A DNA stretch of 64,000 bases from Symbiopectobacterium purcellii_A (lineage in GTDB: Bacteria; Pseudomonadota; Gammaproteobacteria; Enterobacterales; Enterobacteriaceae): assembly GCF_052050035.1 (NCBI RefSeq), contig NZ_CP189882.1, positions 3,162,001 to 3,226,000 of the forward strand. The letters are read 5' to 3'. The notes under the pieces were generated by a model, which worked only from the letters and a program-made list of their open reading frames with translations, was not told the DNA's origin and searched no databases. The translations under genes were made by a program, and so were the position numbers. Below, piece by piece: positions 27,197 to 37,298 of this stretch (its first letter is position 1; every line of letters begins with the position of its first letter).

Positions 27197-30100
27197 AAGC
27201 GGGTGAACAACGTCTGTTAGGCCAACTAACCGGCGCTGCCTGCGCCGTCGAGTGTGCCGACATCATTGAACGCCACGCCGGGCCAGTGGTCCTTATTGCA
27301 CCCGATATGCAAAACGCGCTGCGGCTACGCGATGAACTTCAGCAGTTTACGTCGCATCCGGTCACCACGCTGTCTGACTGGGAGACGCTCCCCTACGACA
27401 GTTTCTCGCCGCATCAGGAGATAATCTCCGCTCGCCTCTCCACGCTGCATCACCTCCCTGAGATGACGCGAGGCGTGCTGGTGTTGCCAGTCAATACGCT
27501 GATGCAGTTGGTGTGCCCGCACACGTTCTTGCACGGTCATGCGTTGATGGTGAAAAAGGGGCAACGCTTGTCGCGCGATAAACTGCGCGCGCAGTTGGAG
27601 CAAGCAGGTTATCGCAGTGTCGACCAGGTAATGGAGCACGGGGAGTTTGCCACACGCGGTGCGCTGTTGGACCTCTTTCCCATGGGCAGCGAAGAACCCT
27701 ATCGCATCGATTTTTTCGATGATGACGTAGACAGCCTGCGCGTATTTGATGTCGATAGCCAGCGCACGCTGCACGAAGTGGCACAGATTAGCCTACTGCC
27801 TGCGCACGAATTTCCTACCGACAAAAATGCCATCGAACGCTTTCGCAGCCAATGGCGCGAAACCTTTGAAGTGCGTCGTGATGCCGAGCATATTTATCAA
27901 CAGGTCAGCAAAGGCACCTGGCCTGCGGGCATTGAATATTGGCAGCCGCTGTTTTTTGAACAGCCGCTTAGCACGCTATTCAGCTATCTCCCCCGCAATG
28001 CACTGCTGGTTAATACCGGCGATCTTGAGGCAAGCGCCACCCGCTTTTGGGCCGATATTCAACAACGCTTTGAAAGTCGCCGCATAGACCCGATGCGTCC
28101 GCTGTTAGCGCCGGAAGCATTGTGGCTGCGAGTCGATGCCTTGTTCAGCGAACTGAAAGCCTGGCCGCGCGTTCAACTCAGTAAAGAAACGCTGACAGAG
28201 AAAGCGGCGCACCGCAACCTCGGTTACCAAACGCTACCGGACATTGCCATCCAGCATCAGCATAAAGCGCCGCTGGATGCACTGCGACGTTTTCTGGAAG
28301 GCTTTACCGGACAGGTTATTTTTTCCGTCGAAAGCGAGGGGCGCCGTGAAACCCTTCAGGAATTACTGGCGCGTATCAAATTGGCACCGACGCCAATCGC
28401 TCGGTTGGATCAGGCGGATAAGCCCGGCGCTTATCTGATTATCGGCGCCAGCGAGCACGGTTTTATCGACACGCTGCGCCAGCGCGCGTTGATTTGTGAA
28501 AGCGATCTGCTCGGCGAACGCGTTGCACGTCGACGTCAGGACAGCCGCCGCACCATTAATACCGACACGCTGATCCGCAACCTGGCCGAACTGCATCCGG
28601 GCCAGCCGGTGGTGCATTTGGAACACGGTGTTGGCCGTTACGTCGGTCTCACTACGCTGGAAGCCGGTGGCATCACCGCTGAGTACATGATCGTGACCTA
28701 TGCCGGAGAAGATAAACTCTATGTTCCGGTTTCATCATTGCACCTTATCAGCCGTTATTCCGGCGGAGCGGATGATAACGCGCCGTTGCACAAACTGGGC
28801 GGCGATGCCTGGTCACGTGCGCGGCAAAAAGCGGCGGAGAAGGTGCGTGATGTGGCAGCCGAACTGCTGGATGTGTATGCCCAACGCGCCGCAAAAAGCT
28901 GCTTTGCCTTTAAGCACGATCGCGAGCAATACCAACTTTTCTGCGAGGGTTTCCCGTTCGAAACCACGCCGGATCAGGCGCAAGCTATTAATGCCGTGCT
29001 GAGCGACATGTGCCAGCCGCTGGCAATGGATCGGCTGGTATGCGGTGACGTTGGCTTCGGCAAAACCGAAGTCGCGATGCGTGCCGCGTTTCTCGCGGTA
29101 GAAAACCACAAACAAGTGGCCGTGCTGGTGCCAACCACCCTGTTGGCACAACAACATTACGACAACTTCCGCGATCGCTTTGCCAACTGGCCTATCCGAA
29201 TCGAAATGCTTTCCCGTTTCCGCAGCGCCAAAGAACAGACGCAGGTGCTGGAACAAACACAGGAAGGCAAGGTAGACATTCTGATTGGCACCCACAAACT
29301 GCTGCAAAGTGACGTGCACTGGCGTGACCTTGGGCTGCTGATTGTCGATGAAGAGCACCGTTTTGGCGTGCGCCACAAAGAGCGTATCAAAGCGATGCGT
29401 GCCGACGTGGATATCCTGACGCTAACCGCCACACCGATCCCGCGAACGCTGAACATGGCGATGAGCGGGATGCGCGATCTTTCGATTATTGCCACACCGC
29501 CTGCTCGCCGTCTGGCGGTAAAAACCTTTGTACGCGAGTATGATGGATTGTTGGTGCGCGAAGCGATGCTGCGTGAAATTCTGCGCGGCGGACAAGTTTA
29601 TTACCTCTATAACGACGTAGAGAACATCGAGAAAGCCGCTCAACGTCTGGCTGAGTTAGTCCCTGAAGCGCGCATTGCGATTGGTCACGGCCAAATGCGC
29701 GAACGGGATCTGGAACGCGTGATGAGCGATTTCCACCATCAGCGCTTTAACGTACTGGTGTGCACCACCATCATTGAGACCGGCATTGATATCCCCAGCG
29801 CCAACACCATCATCATTGAGCGTGCCGACCATTTTGGTTTGGCCCAGTTGCACCAGTTGCGCGGCCGCGTAGGACGTTCGCACCATCAGGCCTATGCCTA
29901 TTTGCTGACGCCGAACCCGAAGGCGATGAGTACGGATGCGCACAAACGACTGGAAGCCATCGCCTCACTGGAAGATCTGGGTTCAGGCTTTGCGCTGGCA
30001 ACTCATGATTTGGAGATTCGCGGTGCGGGTGAACTGCTTGGCGAAGATCAAAGTGGGCAGATGACTACCGTCGGTTTTTCGCTCTATATGGAACTGCTGG

Positions 30101-30612
30101 AAAGTGCGGTCGATGCACTCAAAGCCGGGCGTGAAACCTCGTTGGAAGATCTGATCAGCAGCCAGACCGAGGTGGAACTGCGCCTACCGTCCTTGCTGCC
30201 AGAAGCCTTTATTCCTGACGTCAACACGCGGTTGTCGTTCTATAAGCGCATTGCCAGCGCCAAGGATGATAACGCGTTGGCAGAGCTGAAAGTGGAACTT
30301 ATCGATCGCTTTGGTACCCTGCCAGATGCCACGCACCATCTGTTGCAGATTGCCGCGTTGCGCCAGCAGGCACAATCGCTGGGAATCAAACGTATCGAGG
30401 GCAACGAAAAAGGGGGATTTATCGAGTTCAGCGCCCACAATCGGGTCGACCCTACGCACCTGATTGGCCTGTTACAGAGCGATCCTCGCGTCTATCGCTT
30501 GGATGGCCCTACACGCTTGAGATTTATGAAAGACCTCAGCGAAAGGCCACAGCGTATCGATTTCATCGCAGGCCTTCTGACTGACATGGCCCAGCACACC
30601 TTAGCGGCATAA
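27163..30612 (+). CDS. mfd: transcription-repair coupling factor
   Basis: SF2 translocase that removes stalled RNA polymerase and recruits UvrA. It has 1149 residues, full length. In order: UvrB-like N-terminal region (UvrA-binding), RNA polymerase interaction domain around PVVHLEHGVGRY (about 485), helicase motifs GDVGFGKTEVAM (about 630) and DEEHRFG (about 728), HQLRGRVGRS (about 905), and the C-terminal autoinhibitory domain. A small duplication creates a competing ATG at its start. A strong hairpin follows. Confidence 0.96.
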   Translation: MPEKNRYALPVKAGEQRLLGQLTGAACAVECADIIERHAGPVVLIAPDMQNALRLRDELQQFTSHPVTTLSDWETLPYDSFSPHQEIISARLSTLHHLPEMTRGVLVLPVNTLMQLVCPHTFLHGHALMVKKGQRLSRDKLRAQLEQAGYRSVDQVMEHGEFATRGALLDLFPMGSEEPYRIDFFDDDVDSLRVFDVDSQRTLHEVAQISLLPAHEFPTDKNAIERFRSQWRETFEVRRDAEHIYQQVSKGTWPAGIEYWQPLFFEQPLSTLFSYLPRNALLVNTGDLEASATRFWADIQQRFESRRIDPMRPLLAPEALWLRVDALFSELKAWPRVQLSKETLTEKAAHRNLGYQTLPDIAIQHQHKAPLDALRRFLEGFTGQVIFSVESEGRRETLQELLARIKLAPTPIARLDQADKPGAYLIIGASEHGFIDTLRQRALICESDLLGERVARRRQDSRRTINTDTLIRNLAELHPGQPVVHLEHGVGRYVGLTTLEAGGITAEYMIVTYAGEDKLYVPVSSLHLISRYSGGADDNAPLHKLGGDAWSRARQKAAEKVRDVAAELLDVYAQRAAKSCFAFKHDREQYQLFCEGFPFETTPDQAQAINAVLSDMCQPLAMDRLVCGDVGFGKTEVAMRAAFLAVENHKQVAVLVPTTLLAQQHYDNFRDRFANWPIRIEMLSRFRSAKEQTQVLEQTQEGKVDILIGTHKLLQSDVHWRDLGLLIVDEEHRFGVRHKERIKAMRADVDILTLTATPIPRTLNMAMSGMRDLSIIATPPARRLAVKTFVREYDGLLVREAMLREILRGGQVYYLYNDVENIEKAAQRLAELVPEARIAIGHGQMRERDLERVMSDFHHQRFNVLVCTTIIETGIDIPSANTIIIERADHFGLAQLHQLRGRVGRSHHQAYAYLLTPNPKAMSTDAHKRLEAIASLEDLGSGFALATHDLEIRGAGELLGEDQSGQMTTVGFSLYMELLESAVDALKAGRETSLEDLISSQTEVELRLPSLLPEAFIPDVNTRLSFYKRIASAKDDNALAELKVELIDRFGTLPDATHHLLQIAALRQQAQSLGIKRIEGNEKGGFIEFSAHNRVDPTHLIGLLQSDPRVYRLDGPTRLRFMKDLSERPQRIDFIAGLLTDMAQHTLAA

Positions 30613-30616
30613 ACGT

Positions 30617-30654
30617 GCACCTTGGTGGCTATTATCGCTTAGCCACCAAGGTGT
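30617..30654 (+). terminator. strong hairpin after mfd
   Basis: A 14-bp perfect stem (CACCTTGGTGGCTA / TAGCCACCAAGGTG) with a 7-base loop lies 5 bases after the mfd stop. There is no clear T run, so it may end transcription poorly or act in both directions. Confidence 0.6.
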
Positions 30655-30685
30655 ACGGGGTTGGATATAATGTGATTACGCGGCA

Positions 30686-31012
30686 CTAGCGGGAAACGGT
30701 GTTGGTAAAGACGTTAATTTTATAAATTCCCCAATAAGAAACCATGGCAACCAATAGTGAGCTAATCGAGGGAATGCCCCATCTGTCGATAGCCCCCAAA
30801 AAATTCCCTAACAAACAGCAAAAAATAGCGGCCCAACCTATTAATGGCGCGATGTCATCCCCGGGCAAGGTGTTAGTATCACGAGACCGACTCCGTTTTT
30901 CAGCATGCGCTTTTACGCAAAAATCCCCCACAATCATCACGCCGACGACAGGTGGGAAAATAATGCCTAACAGCGTCAGGAAATAGATAAACCTATCAGG
31001 TTCCTGCTGACG
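30686..31012 (-). pseudogene. cytosine-permease-like (NCS1) transporter, C-terminal remnant
   Basis: About 108 codons with three hydrophobic stretches. FIYFLTLLGIIFPPVVGVMIVGDF resembles the last helices of CodB-type NCS1 permeases (given in two parts here: FIYFLTLLGI, then IFPPVVGVM). A stop lies directly upstream in frame at 31013-31015 and the first two thirds of the gene are missing. Function is lost. Confidence 0.6.
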
Positions 31013-31109
31013 TTATTTGATAGTTACTTTTATTTAATAATTTTAGCATTGGGTGAATGCCGATAGCGCTAGAAGAATCGCCGGCAACGCACATAGCTTC
31101 CCTTTGCAA

Positions 31110-31523
31110 TCAGTGAAGTTGCTTGCCCAAGTAATGCCTTGAAAATTTCATAAAAAAGCCATCAAGGCTGCCATATTCCGAATAGCCCAGTTTTATATAA
31201 AACCCACGCGCCTGAAAGCTGAATGTATCAACATAAGAAAAATGACAACCTCTCTCTATCGCCTCACGCTCAGCCATTAGCATCAATTCACGTCCGACGC
31301 CGTTTTTTTGATATTCAGCCGCAACCCAAAGGTATTGGATATCTAATCCGCCCCACCATGTCCTGGCTATTATGCCCCCCTTGATGTTCCCTGATTCATC
31401 TTTAACCGTGATTCTCAATGGTTGAATATTAACAGGTGCAAATTGGTCATTATGTTTCCATAAACCATCAAGTATCTGTTTCTCTTCATTTTCATCAGGT
31501 ATGCAATGCAATAGATAATTCAT
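31110..31523 (-). CDS. GNAT-family N-acetyltransferase
   Basis: Small acetyltransferase of 137 residues. The acetyl-CoA loop is in YQKNGVGRELM (motif A), with a C-terminal RGFYIKLGYSEYG typical of GNAT proteins. The substrate cannot be told. Base composition is more AT-rich than nearby core genes, so recent acquisition is possible. It sits alone between a permease remnant and an IS. Confidence 0.82.
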   Translation of the reverse strand: MNYLLHCIPDENEEKQILDGLWKHNDQFAPVNIQPLRITVKDESGNIKGGIIARTWWGGLDIQYLWVAAEYQKNGVGRELMLMAEREAIERGCHFSYVDTFSFQARGFYIKLGYSEYGSLDGFFMKFSRHYLGKQLH

Positions 31524-31758
31524 CGTTTCCCCCTGTGGTTGCTAATAACTCACACAGTTCGCCGAGCGAATTTTAACGGCATAAAACTATCCAATACTTA
31601 AATAAACATAAAACACCAACCACTTACATATTCACAGGGTGCAACATGCCAGAAAGGGTTAGCTGCATTGACGCCAATCAGTGGCTTTGTTGAATAAATC
31701 GAACTTTCAGGGGATCGCCGGATCAAAGCACTATCATCGCTCCCGATAGCAGCTCCCC

Positions 31759-32574
31759 ATGGCAAAGCAAAAGTTTAAAATCACCAACTGGCCCACCTAC
31801 AACAAAGCACTCAGACAACGCGGCTCCCTGACGGTCTGGCTTGATGAGTCGGCCATCGCTGCATGGACTGACAGTTCTTCGCCTGAAGGTCGTGGTCGGC
31901 CGCTTTACTACACCGATATGGCTGTTACCACGGTTTTGATGATAAAGCGCGTGTTTAACCTGTCGCTCCGGGCATTACAGGGCTTTGTCGACTCGGTTTT
32001 TACACTGATGAGCCTGCCACTGCGCTGCCCGGACTACTCTCTGGTCAGTCGGCGGGCAAAAACCGTCAGTATCAGCATAAAAACGCCAACGCGTGGTGAA
32101 ATCTCGCATCTGGTCATCGACAGTACCGGTCTGAAGGTCTTTGGCGAAGGGGCTTTGCTGAATAATTTAAGATACTGATTTATATAAGCATTATAAAATT
32201 TCAACGACTAATTTTTCCTCTCGGAATGCTTTTTATTGTGCTAACTATTTGATTTGTCGTTCTAACAAAATACATTCTCTGTAAATGCATTCTAACTAAA
32301 GAAGATGTAAATCAAACGGTTAAATTATTCAACAAAGCCTGGCGAAGGTGAATGGAAAGTCAGGCAGCATGGGGCTGACAGACGAAGAGTGTGGCGCAAG
32401 CTTCATCTGGCAGCAGACAGTGCGACGCATGAGATTATCTGTGCCGACTTATCGCTCAGCGGAACGACAGATGCGCAGGCACTGCCGGGCCTGATTAACC
32501 AAACCCACCGAAAAATCAGGGAAGTGTCAGCAGACGGTGCTTATGACGCCCGTTACTGCCACGATGCGTTGCTA
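31759..32574 (+). pseudogene. IS903-type transposase, interrupted and truncated
   Basis: N-terminal region reads MAKQKFKITNWPTYNKAL, then LVIDSTGLKVFGEGEW around the first catalytic Asp and SADGAYDARYCH around the second. The frame is broken after GLKVFGEG by the 189-bp element and ends at IS630. The third catalytic residue is missing, so it is inactive. Confidence 0.88.
32151..32339. mobile_element. 189-bp non-autonomous element, copy 3 (in IS903-type transposase)
   Basis: Duplication TGGCGAAGG at 32142-32150 and 32340-32348. One base of the left end differs (GGCTTTGCTG). It has disabled a transposase of the group likely to mobilise it. Confidence 0.95.
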
Positions 32575-33454
32575 TAGCTAAACGACTTAATTTTGATTAC
32601 ATTATTTAAATGAGCTATTCAATTGATTTTAGACGTAAAGTGATATCTACACGGAAAAACGAAGGGTTGAGTATCCGAGAAACAGCGAAGCAATTTCGGA
32701 TTGGCCCTGCCTCTGTATCGCGTTGGATTAATCAAATAGAGTCAAAAGCATCGACCACGCGTCAGCGAAAGATCGATAAATCCGAGTTGATAAAAGATGT
32801 TGAACAATATCCAGATGCTTACCAAAAAGAACGTGCAGAGCGTTTTGGCGTTTGTCAGAAGGCCATTTGGCAAGCGCTTAAAAAGCTGGGATTGACCTAT
32901 AAAAAAAACTCTACGTCATCCGAAAGCCGACGAAAACGCCCGGCAGGGATTTCAACAAAAAAAACAACAGTATGAAAAAGAAGGTAAACCTATTGTTTTT
33001 ATTGATGAAAGTGGTTTTTCACACGATGCCCCACGGACTCACGGCTATTCCCCAAAAGGTCAACGGTGTTTTGGCCTGAAGAACTGGGGAGCTAGGGGAA
33101 GAACAAATGTTATCGGCGCTTTATTAGGCACAACGCTGTTTGCTATCGGATTATTTGATATCAATATTAACAGCGATGTTTTCTATGCCTGGGTCACACA
33201 AGTCCTTATCCCAGTACTCCCTAAAAACAGTGTAATCATGATGGACAATGCCACTTTTCACAAAAAACATAATATTCAACAAGTCATCATCGATGCAGGG
33301 TATATGGTGGAGTATTTGCCTACATATTCGCCAGATCTTAACCCAATTGAGCATAAATGGGCACAAGCAAAAAGCAAAAAAAGAGAGATGGGTTGCGATA
33401 CAGAGAGTTTGTTCTCAGTCCATATGGTGTAATCAAAATTAAGTCGCTTGGCTA
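32575..33454 (+). mobile_element. IS630-family element, copy 3, complete
   Basis: Exactly 880 bp. TA lies on each side. Left flank is a truncated IS903-type element, right flank is an EAL-domain gene fragment, so the flanks were not originally joined. Confidence 0.93.
32610..33432 (+). CDS. IS630 transposase, orfA + orfB, needs frameshift (copy 3)
   Basis: Same arrangement as copy 2: orfA of 121 codons (32610-32975), run of eight A near 32901-32908, then orfB with the DDE core ending at 33432. Catalytic motifs VFIDESGFSHD, MMDNATFHK and LNPIEHKW are complete. Confidence 0.85.
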
Positions 33455-33456
33455 TA

Positions 33457-33794
33457 TGTGAAAATCGATCCGAAACTGGTGTGGGATATTCTATCTCGTC
33501 CAGCCCCCGATATGATCATGGATCCGCTGCTTAACGTGATGAAAAGCCATCAGCAGGGCCTCGGGGTGATCGCTAAAGGGATTGATACGCCCGAGCATTT
33601 GAAAAAAGTGCATCACCTCAAGGTGGATGCGATATAGCCAACCGACTTAAAAATGATTACATCCTATGCCCTGATATGCGGCAAAGAAGCATAGCTGGCT
33701 GTTATCAAAATAATGTCGCTTGGCTATACAAGGCAAGCTGTGGCCTGCCATCCCGCTGCATGCGTTGGAGCAGGAACTGACGCCGGCGGCGTAA
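33457..33794 (+). pseudogene. EAL-domain protein (YdiV-like), C-terminal fragment
   Basis: Frame begins VKIDPKLVWDI and continues GVIAKGIDTPEHLKK, then after the nested 92-bp element QGKLWPAIPLHALEQEL and stop. This matches the C-terminal part of EAL domains (the xxDGQGxx/AEGVET region, here AKGIDT, a degenerate form). YdiV, a degenerate EAL protein, lies next to selO and nlpC in E. coli, which fits. The N-terminal half was lost at the IS630 edge. Confidence 0.72.
33635..33726 (+). mobile_element. 92-bp non-autonomous element, copy m4
   Basis: Inserted at the TA of a GATA in the EAL fragment, between codons for DAI and QGK. TA is present at both edges. Removal restores the frame. Confidence 0.93.
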
Positions 33795-33883
33795 ACCAGT
33801 ATCCCTATATTTTCTCCGTGTTTATTTCCTTGTTGACGTTCTACACTCAAGTTTGACAGACGCAGTAGAGTGACAGAACGACG

Positions 33884-35335
33884 ATGACACAGGGATTACG
33901 ATTTACCCATCACTACCATGACGCCTTGCCTGGTTGTTACACGGCGCTTTTGCCCACCCCCTTACAGGGGGCGCGCTTGCTGTATCACAGCGCGAAACTG
34001 GCGGAGCAGTTAGGGGTGCCTGCCAGTTGGTTTCAGCCTGAATACATTGATATCTGGCAGGGAAAGACGCTGTTGCCCGGTATGCTGCCGTTGGCGCAGG
34101 TCTACAGCGGCCATCAGTTTGGCGTATGGGCTGGGCAACTGGGGGATGGGCGGGGGATTTTGCTGGGTGAGCAGCGACTGGCGAACGGTTCCAGCATGGA
34201 ATGGCACCTGAAAGGGGCAGGGTTGACCCCCTATTCGCGCATGGGAGACGGCCGTGCGGTGCTGCGTTCGGTGATTCGCGAATTTCTCGCGTCAGAAGCA
34301 TTGTATCATTTGGGCATTCCCACCACGCGCGCCTTGGCGATCGTTACGAGCGATGAACCCGTTCAACGCGAACAGCAAGAGCAGGGGGCGATGCTGATAC
34401 GCGTTGCCGAAAGTCATCTGCGTTTCGGGCATTTTGAGCACTTTTACTATGCGCGTCAGCCGGAGCAGGTGAAAAAACTGGCCGATTTCGCCATCACGCA
34501 CCACTGGCCACAGTGGCAGCACGATGAGCAGCGTTACTCGCTTTGGTTTACCGATATTGTTGAACGCACGGCGCGCATGGTTGCCCATTGGCAGGCGGTG
34601 GGGTTCGCCCACGGCGTGATGAACACGGACAATATGTCGATCCTTGGCCTGACGTTTGATTATGGCCCCTATGGTTTTATGGATGACTATCAACCTGACG
34701 TTGTCTGTAACCACTCCGATTACCACGGTCGTTATGCGTTTGACAACCAGCCAGCAGTGGCGCTGTGGAATTTGCACCGCTTAGCGCAGGCACTCTCTGG
34801 ATTGTTGCCGGTTGAATCACTTGAAACAGCGCTGGGTTGCTATGAACCGGCCCTGATGGCGCATTTTGGTCAACTGATGCGCGCCAAGTTGGGTTTTTTC
34901 GATGCGGATGCCAGAGACAACGATCTGTTGGTAGCATTGCTGAGCTTGATGGCACGTGAGCGCAGTGACTATACCCGTACTTTCCGCCTGCTGAGCGATA
35001 CCAACGTGCCGCAGGCCGAGTCGCCTCTGCGTGACCTGTTTATCGACCGTGCCGCATTTGACGCCTGGTTTCGCGATTATCGCGCACGCCTGGCGCTGGA
35101 GACGCAGAGTGATGCGGAACGACAGCGCAGCATGAAAGCGGCTAATCCGAAATATATCCTACGTAACTACCTGGCACAGCAGGCGATTGAAGCAGCAGAG
35201 CAGGATGATGTTGGCCCGTTAGCGCAACTGCATCAGGCGCTTTCCCGCGCTTATGATGAACAGCCCGAATACCAATCGCTGGCGGCGGCACCGCCAGCGT
35301 GGGGCAAAGCGTTGGAAGTGTCTTGCTCCAGCTAG
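33884..35335 (+). CDS. selO: protein adenylyltransferase SelO (YdiU)
   Basis: Pseudokinase-fold enzyme that transfers AMP from ATP to Ser, Thr or Tyr of target proteins and is linked to oxidative stress. It has 483 residues, full length. LKGAGLTPYSRMGDGRAV holds the ATP-binding Lys/Arg region, and GVMNTDNMSILGLTFDYG the metal-binding Asn/Asp. The C-terminus ends in LEVSCSS with cysteine, no selenocysteine. Its usual neighbours ydiV and nlpC are broken or displaced. Confidence 0.93.
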   Translation: MTQGLRFTHHYHDALPGCYTALLPTPLQGARLLYHSAKLAEQLGVPASWFQPEYIDIWQGKTLLPGMLPLAQVYSGHQFGVWAGQLGDGRGILLGEQRLANGSSMEWHLKGAGLTPYSRMGDGRAVLRSVIREFLASEALYHLGIPTTRALAIVTSDEPVQREQQEQGAMLIRVAESHLRFGHFEHFYYARQPEQVKKLADFAITHHWPQWQHDEQRYSLWFTDIVERTARMVAHWQAVGFAHGVMNTDNMSILGLTFDYGPYGFMDDYQPDVVCNHSDYHGRYAFDNQPAVALWNLHRLAQALSGLLPVESLETALGCYEPALMAHFGQLMRAKLGFFDADARDNDLLVALLSLMARERSDYTRTFRLLSDTNVPQAESPLRDLFIDRAAFDAWFRDYRARLALETQSDAERQRSMKAANPKYILRNYLAQQAIEAAEQDDVGPLAQLHQALSRAYDEQPEYQSLAAAPPAWGKALEVSCSS

Positions 35336-35336
35336 G

Positions 35337-36213
35337 CTAACGGCGCAGAAAAACCTGCGGCGTAGCGTCGTCGGGGTGTGGATGTACCAGCACGTCGGCC
35401 TGATACCATTGCGTGAGCGTTTCGCTTTGCAATACCGCCTGTGGTGTGCCTTGTGCCACCAGTTTTCCCTGATGCAGCAGGGCAATGCGATCGGCATACA
35501 GCGCGGCCAGATTCAGGTCGTGCAGGATGCAACATACCGCAAGGGGCTGCTGCTGTGTGAGCTGCTTAAGCAGACGCAGCAGGTGTTGCTGATGATAGAG
35601 ATCGAGTGCGGATGTCGGTTCATCCAGAAACAGCCAACAGGGCGTCGGTGTTGGGTGCCATAATTGTGCCAGCACCCGTGCTAACTGTACGCGCTGCTGC
35701 TCCCCGCCGGAAAGGTGGCGATATAGCCAACCGACTTAAAAATGATTACATCCTATGCCCTGATATGCGGCAAAGAAGCATAGCTGGCTGTTATCAAAAT
35801 AATGTCGCTTGGCTATAATCCTGCTGGGCCAATGCGGTGCATTCGGTTAACGCCATGACATGATCGACCACGCTGTCGCCTGCGCGATCGTGGCGATAGG
35901 GGGCTCGTCCCATGGCGACCACGTCGCGTACGCTGAAGGGGAAATTTAGCACACCGTGCTGGCGCATCACGGCGCGGGTTTTGGCCAAGGCATCCGGTTG
36001 CCAATCTGCGAGCGCTTTCCCGGCCAACTGACATTGACCGCTGTCGGGGGCCAGATAGCCGGTGAGCAGCCGCAGCAACGTGGATTTTCCCGCCCCATTC
36101 GGGCCAATAATAGCGACGATTTCACCGCCGTTGATGTCCAACGAAACATCATCAATCAAAGTGCGTCCGTCAACCTGATAGTGCAGATGCTGGGCCGTCA
36201 GGCTATTAGTCAT
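35337..36213 (-). pseudogene. hmuV: haem ABC transporter ATPase, interrupted
   Basis: ATPase of the HmuTUV haem importer. The N-terminal half has Walker A GPNGAGKST, the C-terminal half has LSGGEQQR and Walker B LFLDEPTSALD. The two are split by a 92-bp element (35724-35815) that shifts the frame. Start ATG 36213 overlaps the hmuU stop by 8 bases. Without the element the gene would be complete. Confidence 0.9.
35724..35815 (+). mobile_element. 92-bp non-autonomous element, copy m5 (in hmuV)
   Basis: Exact 92-bp copy with TA at both sides, between the Walker A half and the signature motif of hmuV. Confidence 0.94.
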
Positions 36214-36860
36214 GGGTTCGTCCCTTGTGCGTGACAATGAGCCATAGGAAGTAGGGACCGCCTATCAGGCTGGTGAGTAAACCCACGGGCATTTCCGCCG
36301 GAGCTAGCACAGTGCGAGCCAGCGTATCGGCCGCAATAAGCAACCCCGCACCTGCCAGCTCTGAACCGGGGAGTGACCAACGGTGATCGGCACTCAGATT
36401 CATGCGAACCAGATGCGGGATAACCAGTCCGATAAACACAATCACGCCGCTGACCGCTACCGCGGTGCCAACCAGCAGCGCGCTGAGCAGCAGTAATATC
36501 AGCTTGGTCTGTTTCACCTTGACGCCCAGATAGTGTGCGTCCTCATCCCCCAACTGAAGCAGATTGAGTTTGCGAGCATAACACTGAACACCCACCATGG
36601 CGGGAACGATCAGCGAAGCAGCAACCAGCAGCACCGGCCACTGTGCTTGTCCCAGGCTGCCCATGCCCCACAATGAAAACGGACGCAACTGCTGATCGTT
36701 ACTGATGTAGGTCAGTACGCCAACGGCTGCTCCACACAACGCATTCAGGGCAATACAGGTTAACAGCAGGCGCGTAACGCCGCTACGTTCATCGCGCCCC
36801 AGTATAAACAGGATGGCCGTCACCGCCAGACTGCCGGCGAAAGCAGCCAACATCGGGCTA
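36206..36860 (-). pseudogene. hmuU: haem ABC transporter permease, 5' end lost
   Basis: C-terminal ~217 residues of a FecCD-type permease. Several membrane helices and the coupling-helix region GVIVFIGLVIPHLVRM are present. The first ~115 residues are missing: the gene ends at a 92-bp element (36863-36954) followed by IS630 sequence. Together with hmuV this shows loss of haem uptake. Confidence 0.88.
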
Positions 36861-36862
36861 TA

Positions 36863-36954
36863 TAGCCAACCGACTTAAAAATGATTACATCCTATGCCCT
36901 GATATGCGGCAAAGAAGCATAGCTGGCTGTTATCAAAATAATGTCGCTTGGCTA
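36863..36954 (+). mobile_element. 92-bp non-autonomous element, copy m6, at a rearrangement joint
   Basis: Exact copy. The left flank is hmuU, but the right flank is the middle of an IS630 transposase, so the element marks a recombination joint rather than a simple insertion. Confidence 0.93.
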
Positions 36955-37298
36955 TATCGGCGCTTTATTAGGCACAACGCTGTTTGCTATCGGATTATTT
37001 GATATCAATATTAACAGCGATGTTTTCTATGCCTGGGTCACACAAGTCCTTATCCCAGTACTCCCTAAAAACAGTGTAATCATGATGGACAATGCCACTT
37101 TTCACAAAAAACATAATATTCAACAAGTCATCATCGATGCAGGGTATATGGTGGAGTATTTGCCTACATATTCGCCAGATCTTAACCCAATTGAGCATAA
37201 ATGGGCACAAGCAAAAAGCAAAAAAAGAGAGATGGGTTGCGATACAGAGAGTTTGTTCTCAGTCCATATGGTGTAATCAAAATTAAGTCGCTTGGCTA
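36955..37298 (+). mobile_element. IS630-family element, copy 4, 3' fragment
   Basis: Last 344 bp of the 880-bp element, starting inside orfB (IGALLGTTLFAIGLF) and including MMDNATFHK and NPIEHKW, to the normal right end. The 5' part is gone, replaced through element m6. Confidence 0.92.

Larger units (their letters stand above)
31683..32574 (+). mobile_element. IS903-group IS5-family element, truncated
   Basis: The left end GGCTTTGTTGAATAAATCG is typical of the IS903 group. A 189-bp element is nested at 32151-32339. The right end is missing: IS630 copy 3 begins at 32575 and unrelated DNA follows it. It is the likely relative of the enzyme that moves the 189-bp elements. Confidence 0.85.

Noticed and set aside
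33884..35335. Selenocysteine in selO
   Set aside because: The C-terminus reads CSS and then a normal stop; no in-frame TGA with a following open frame is seen.
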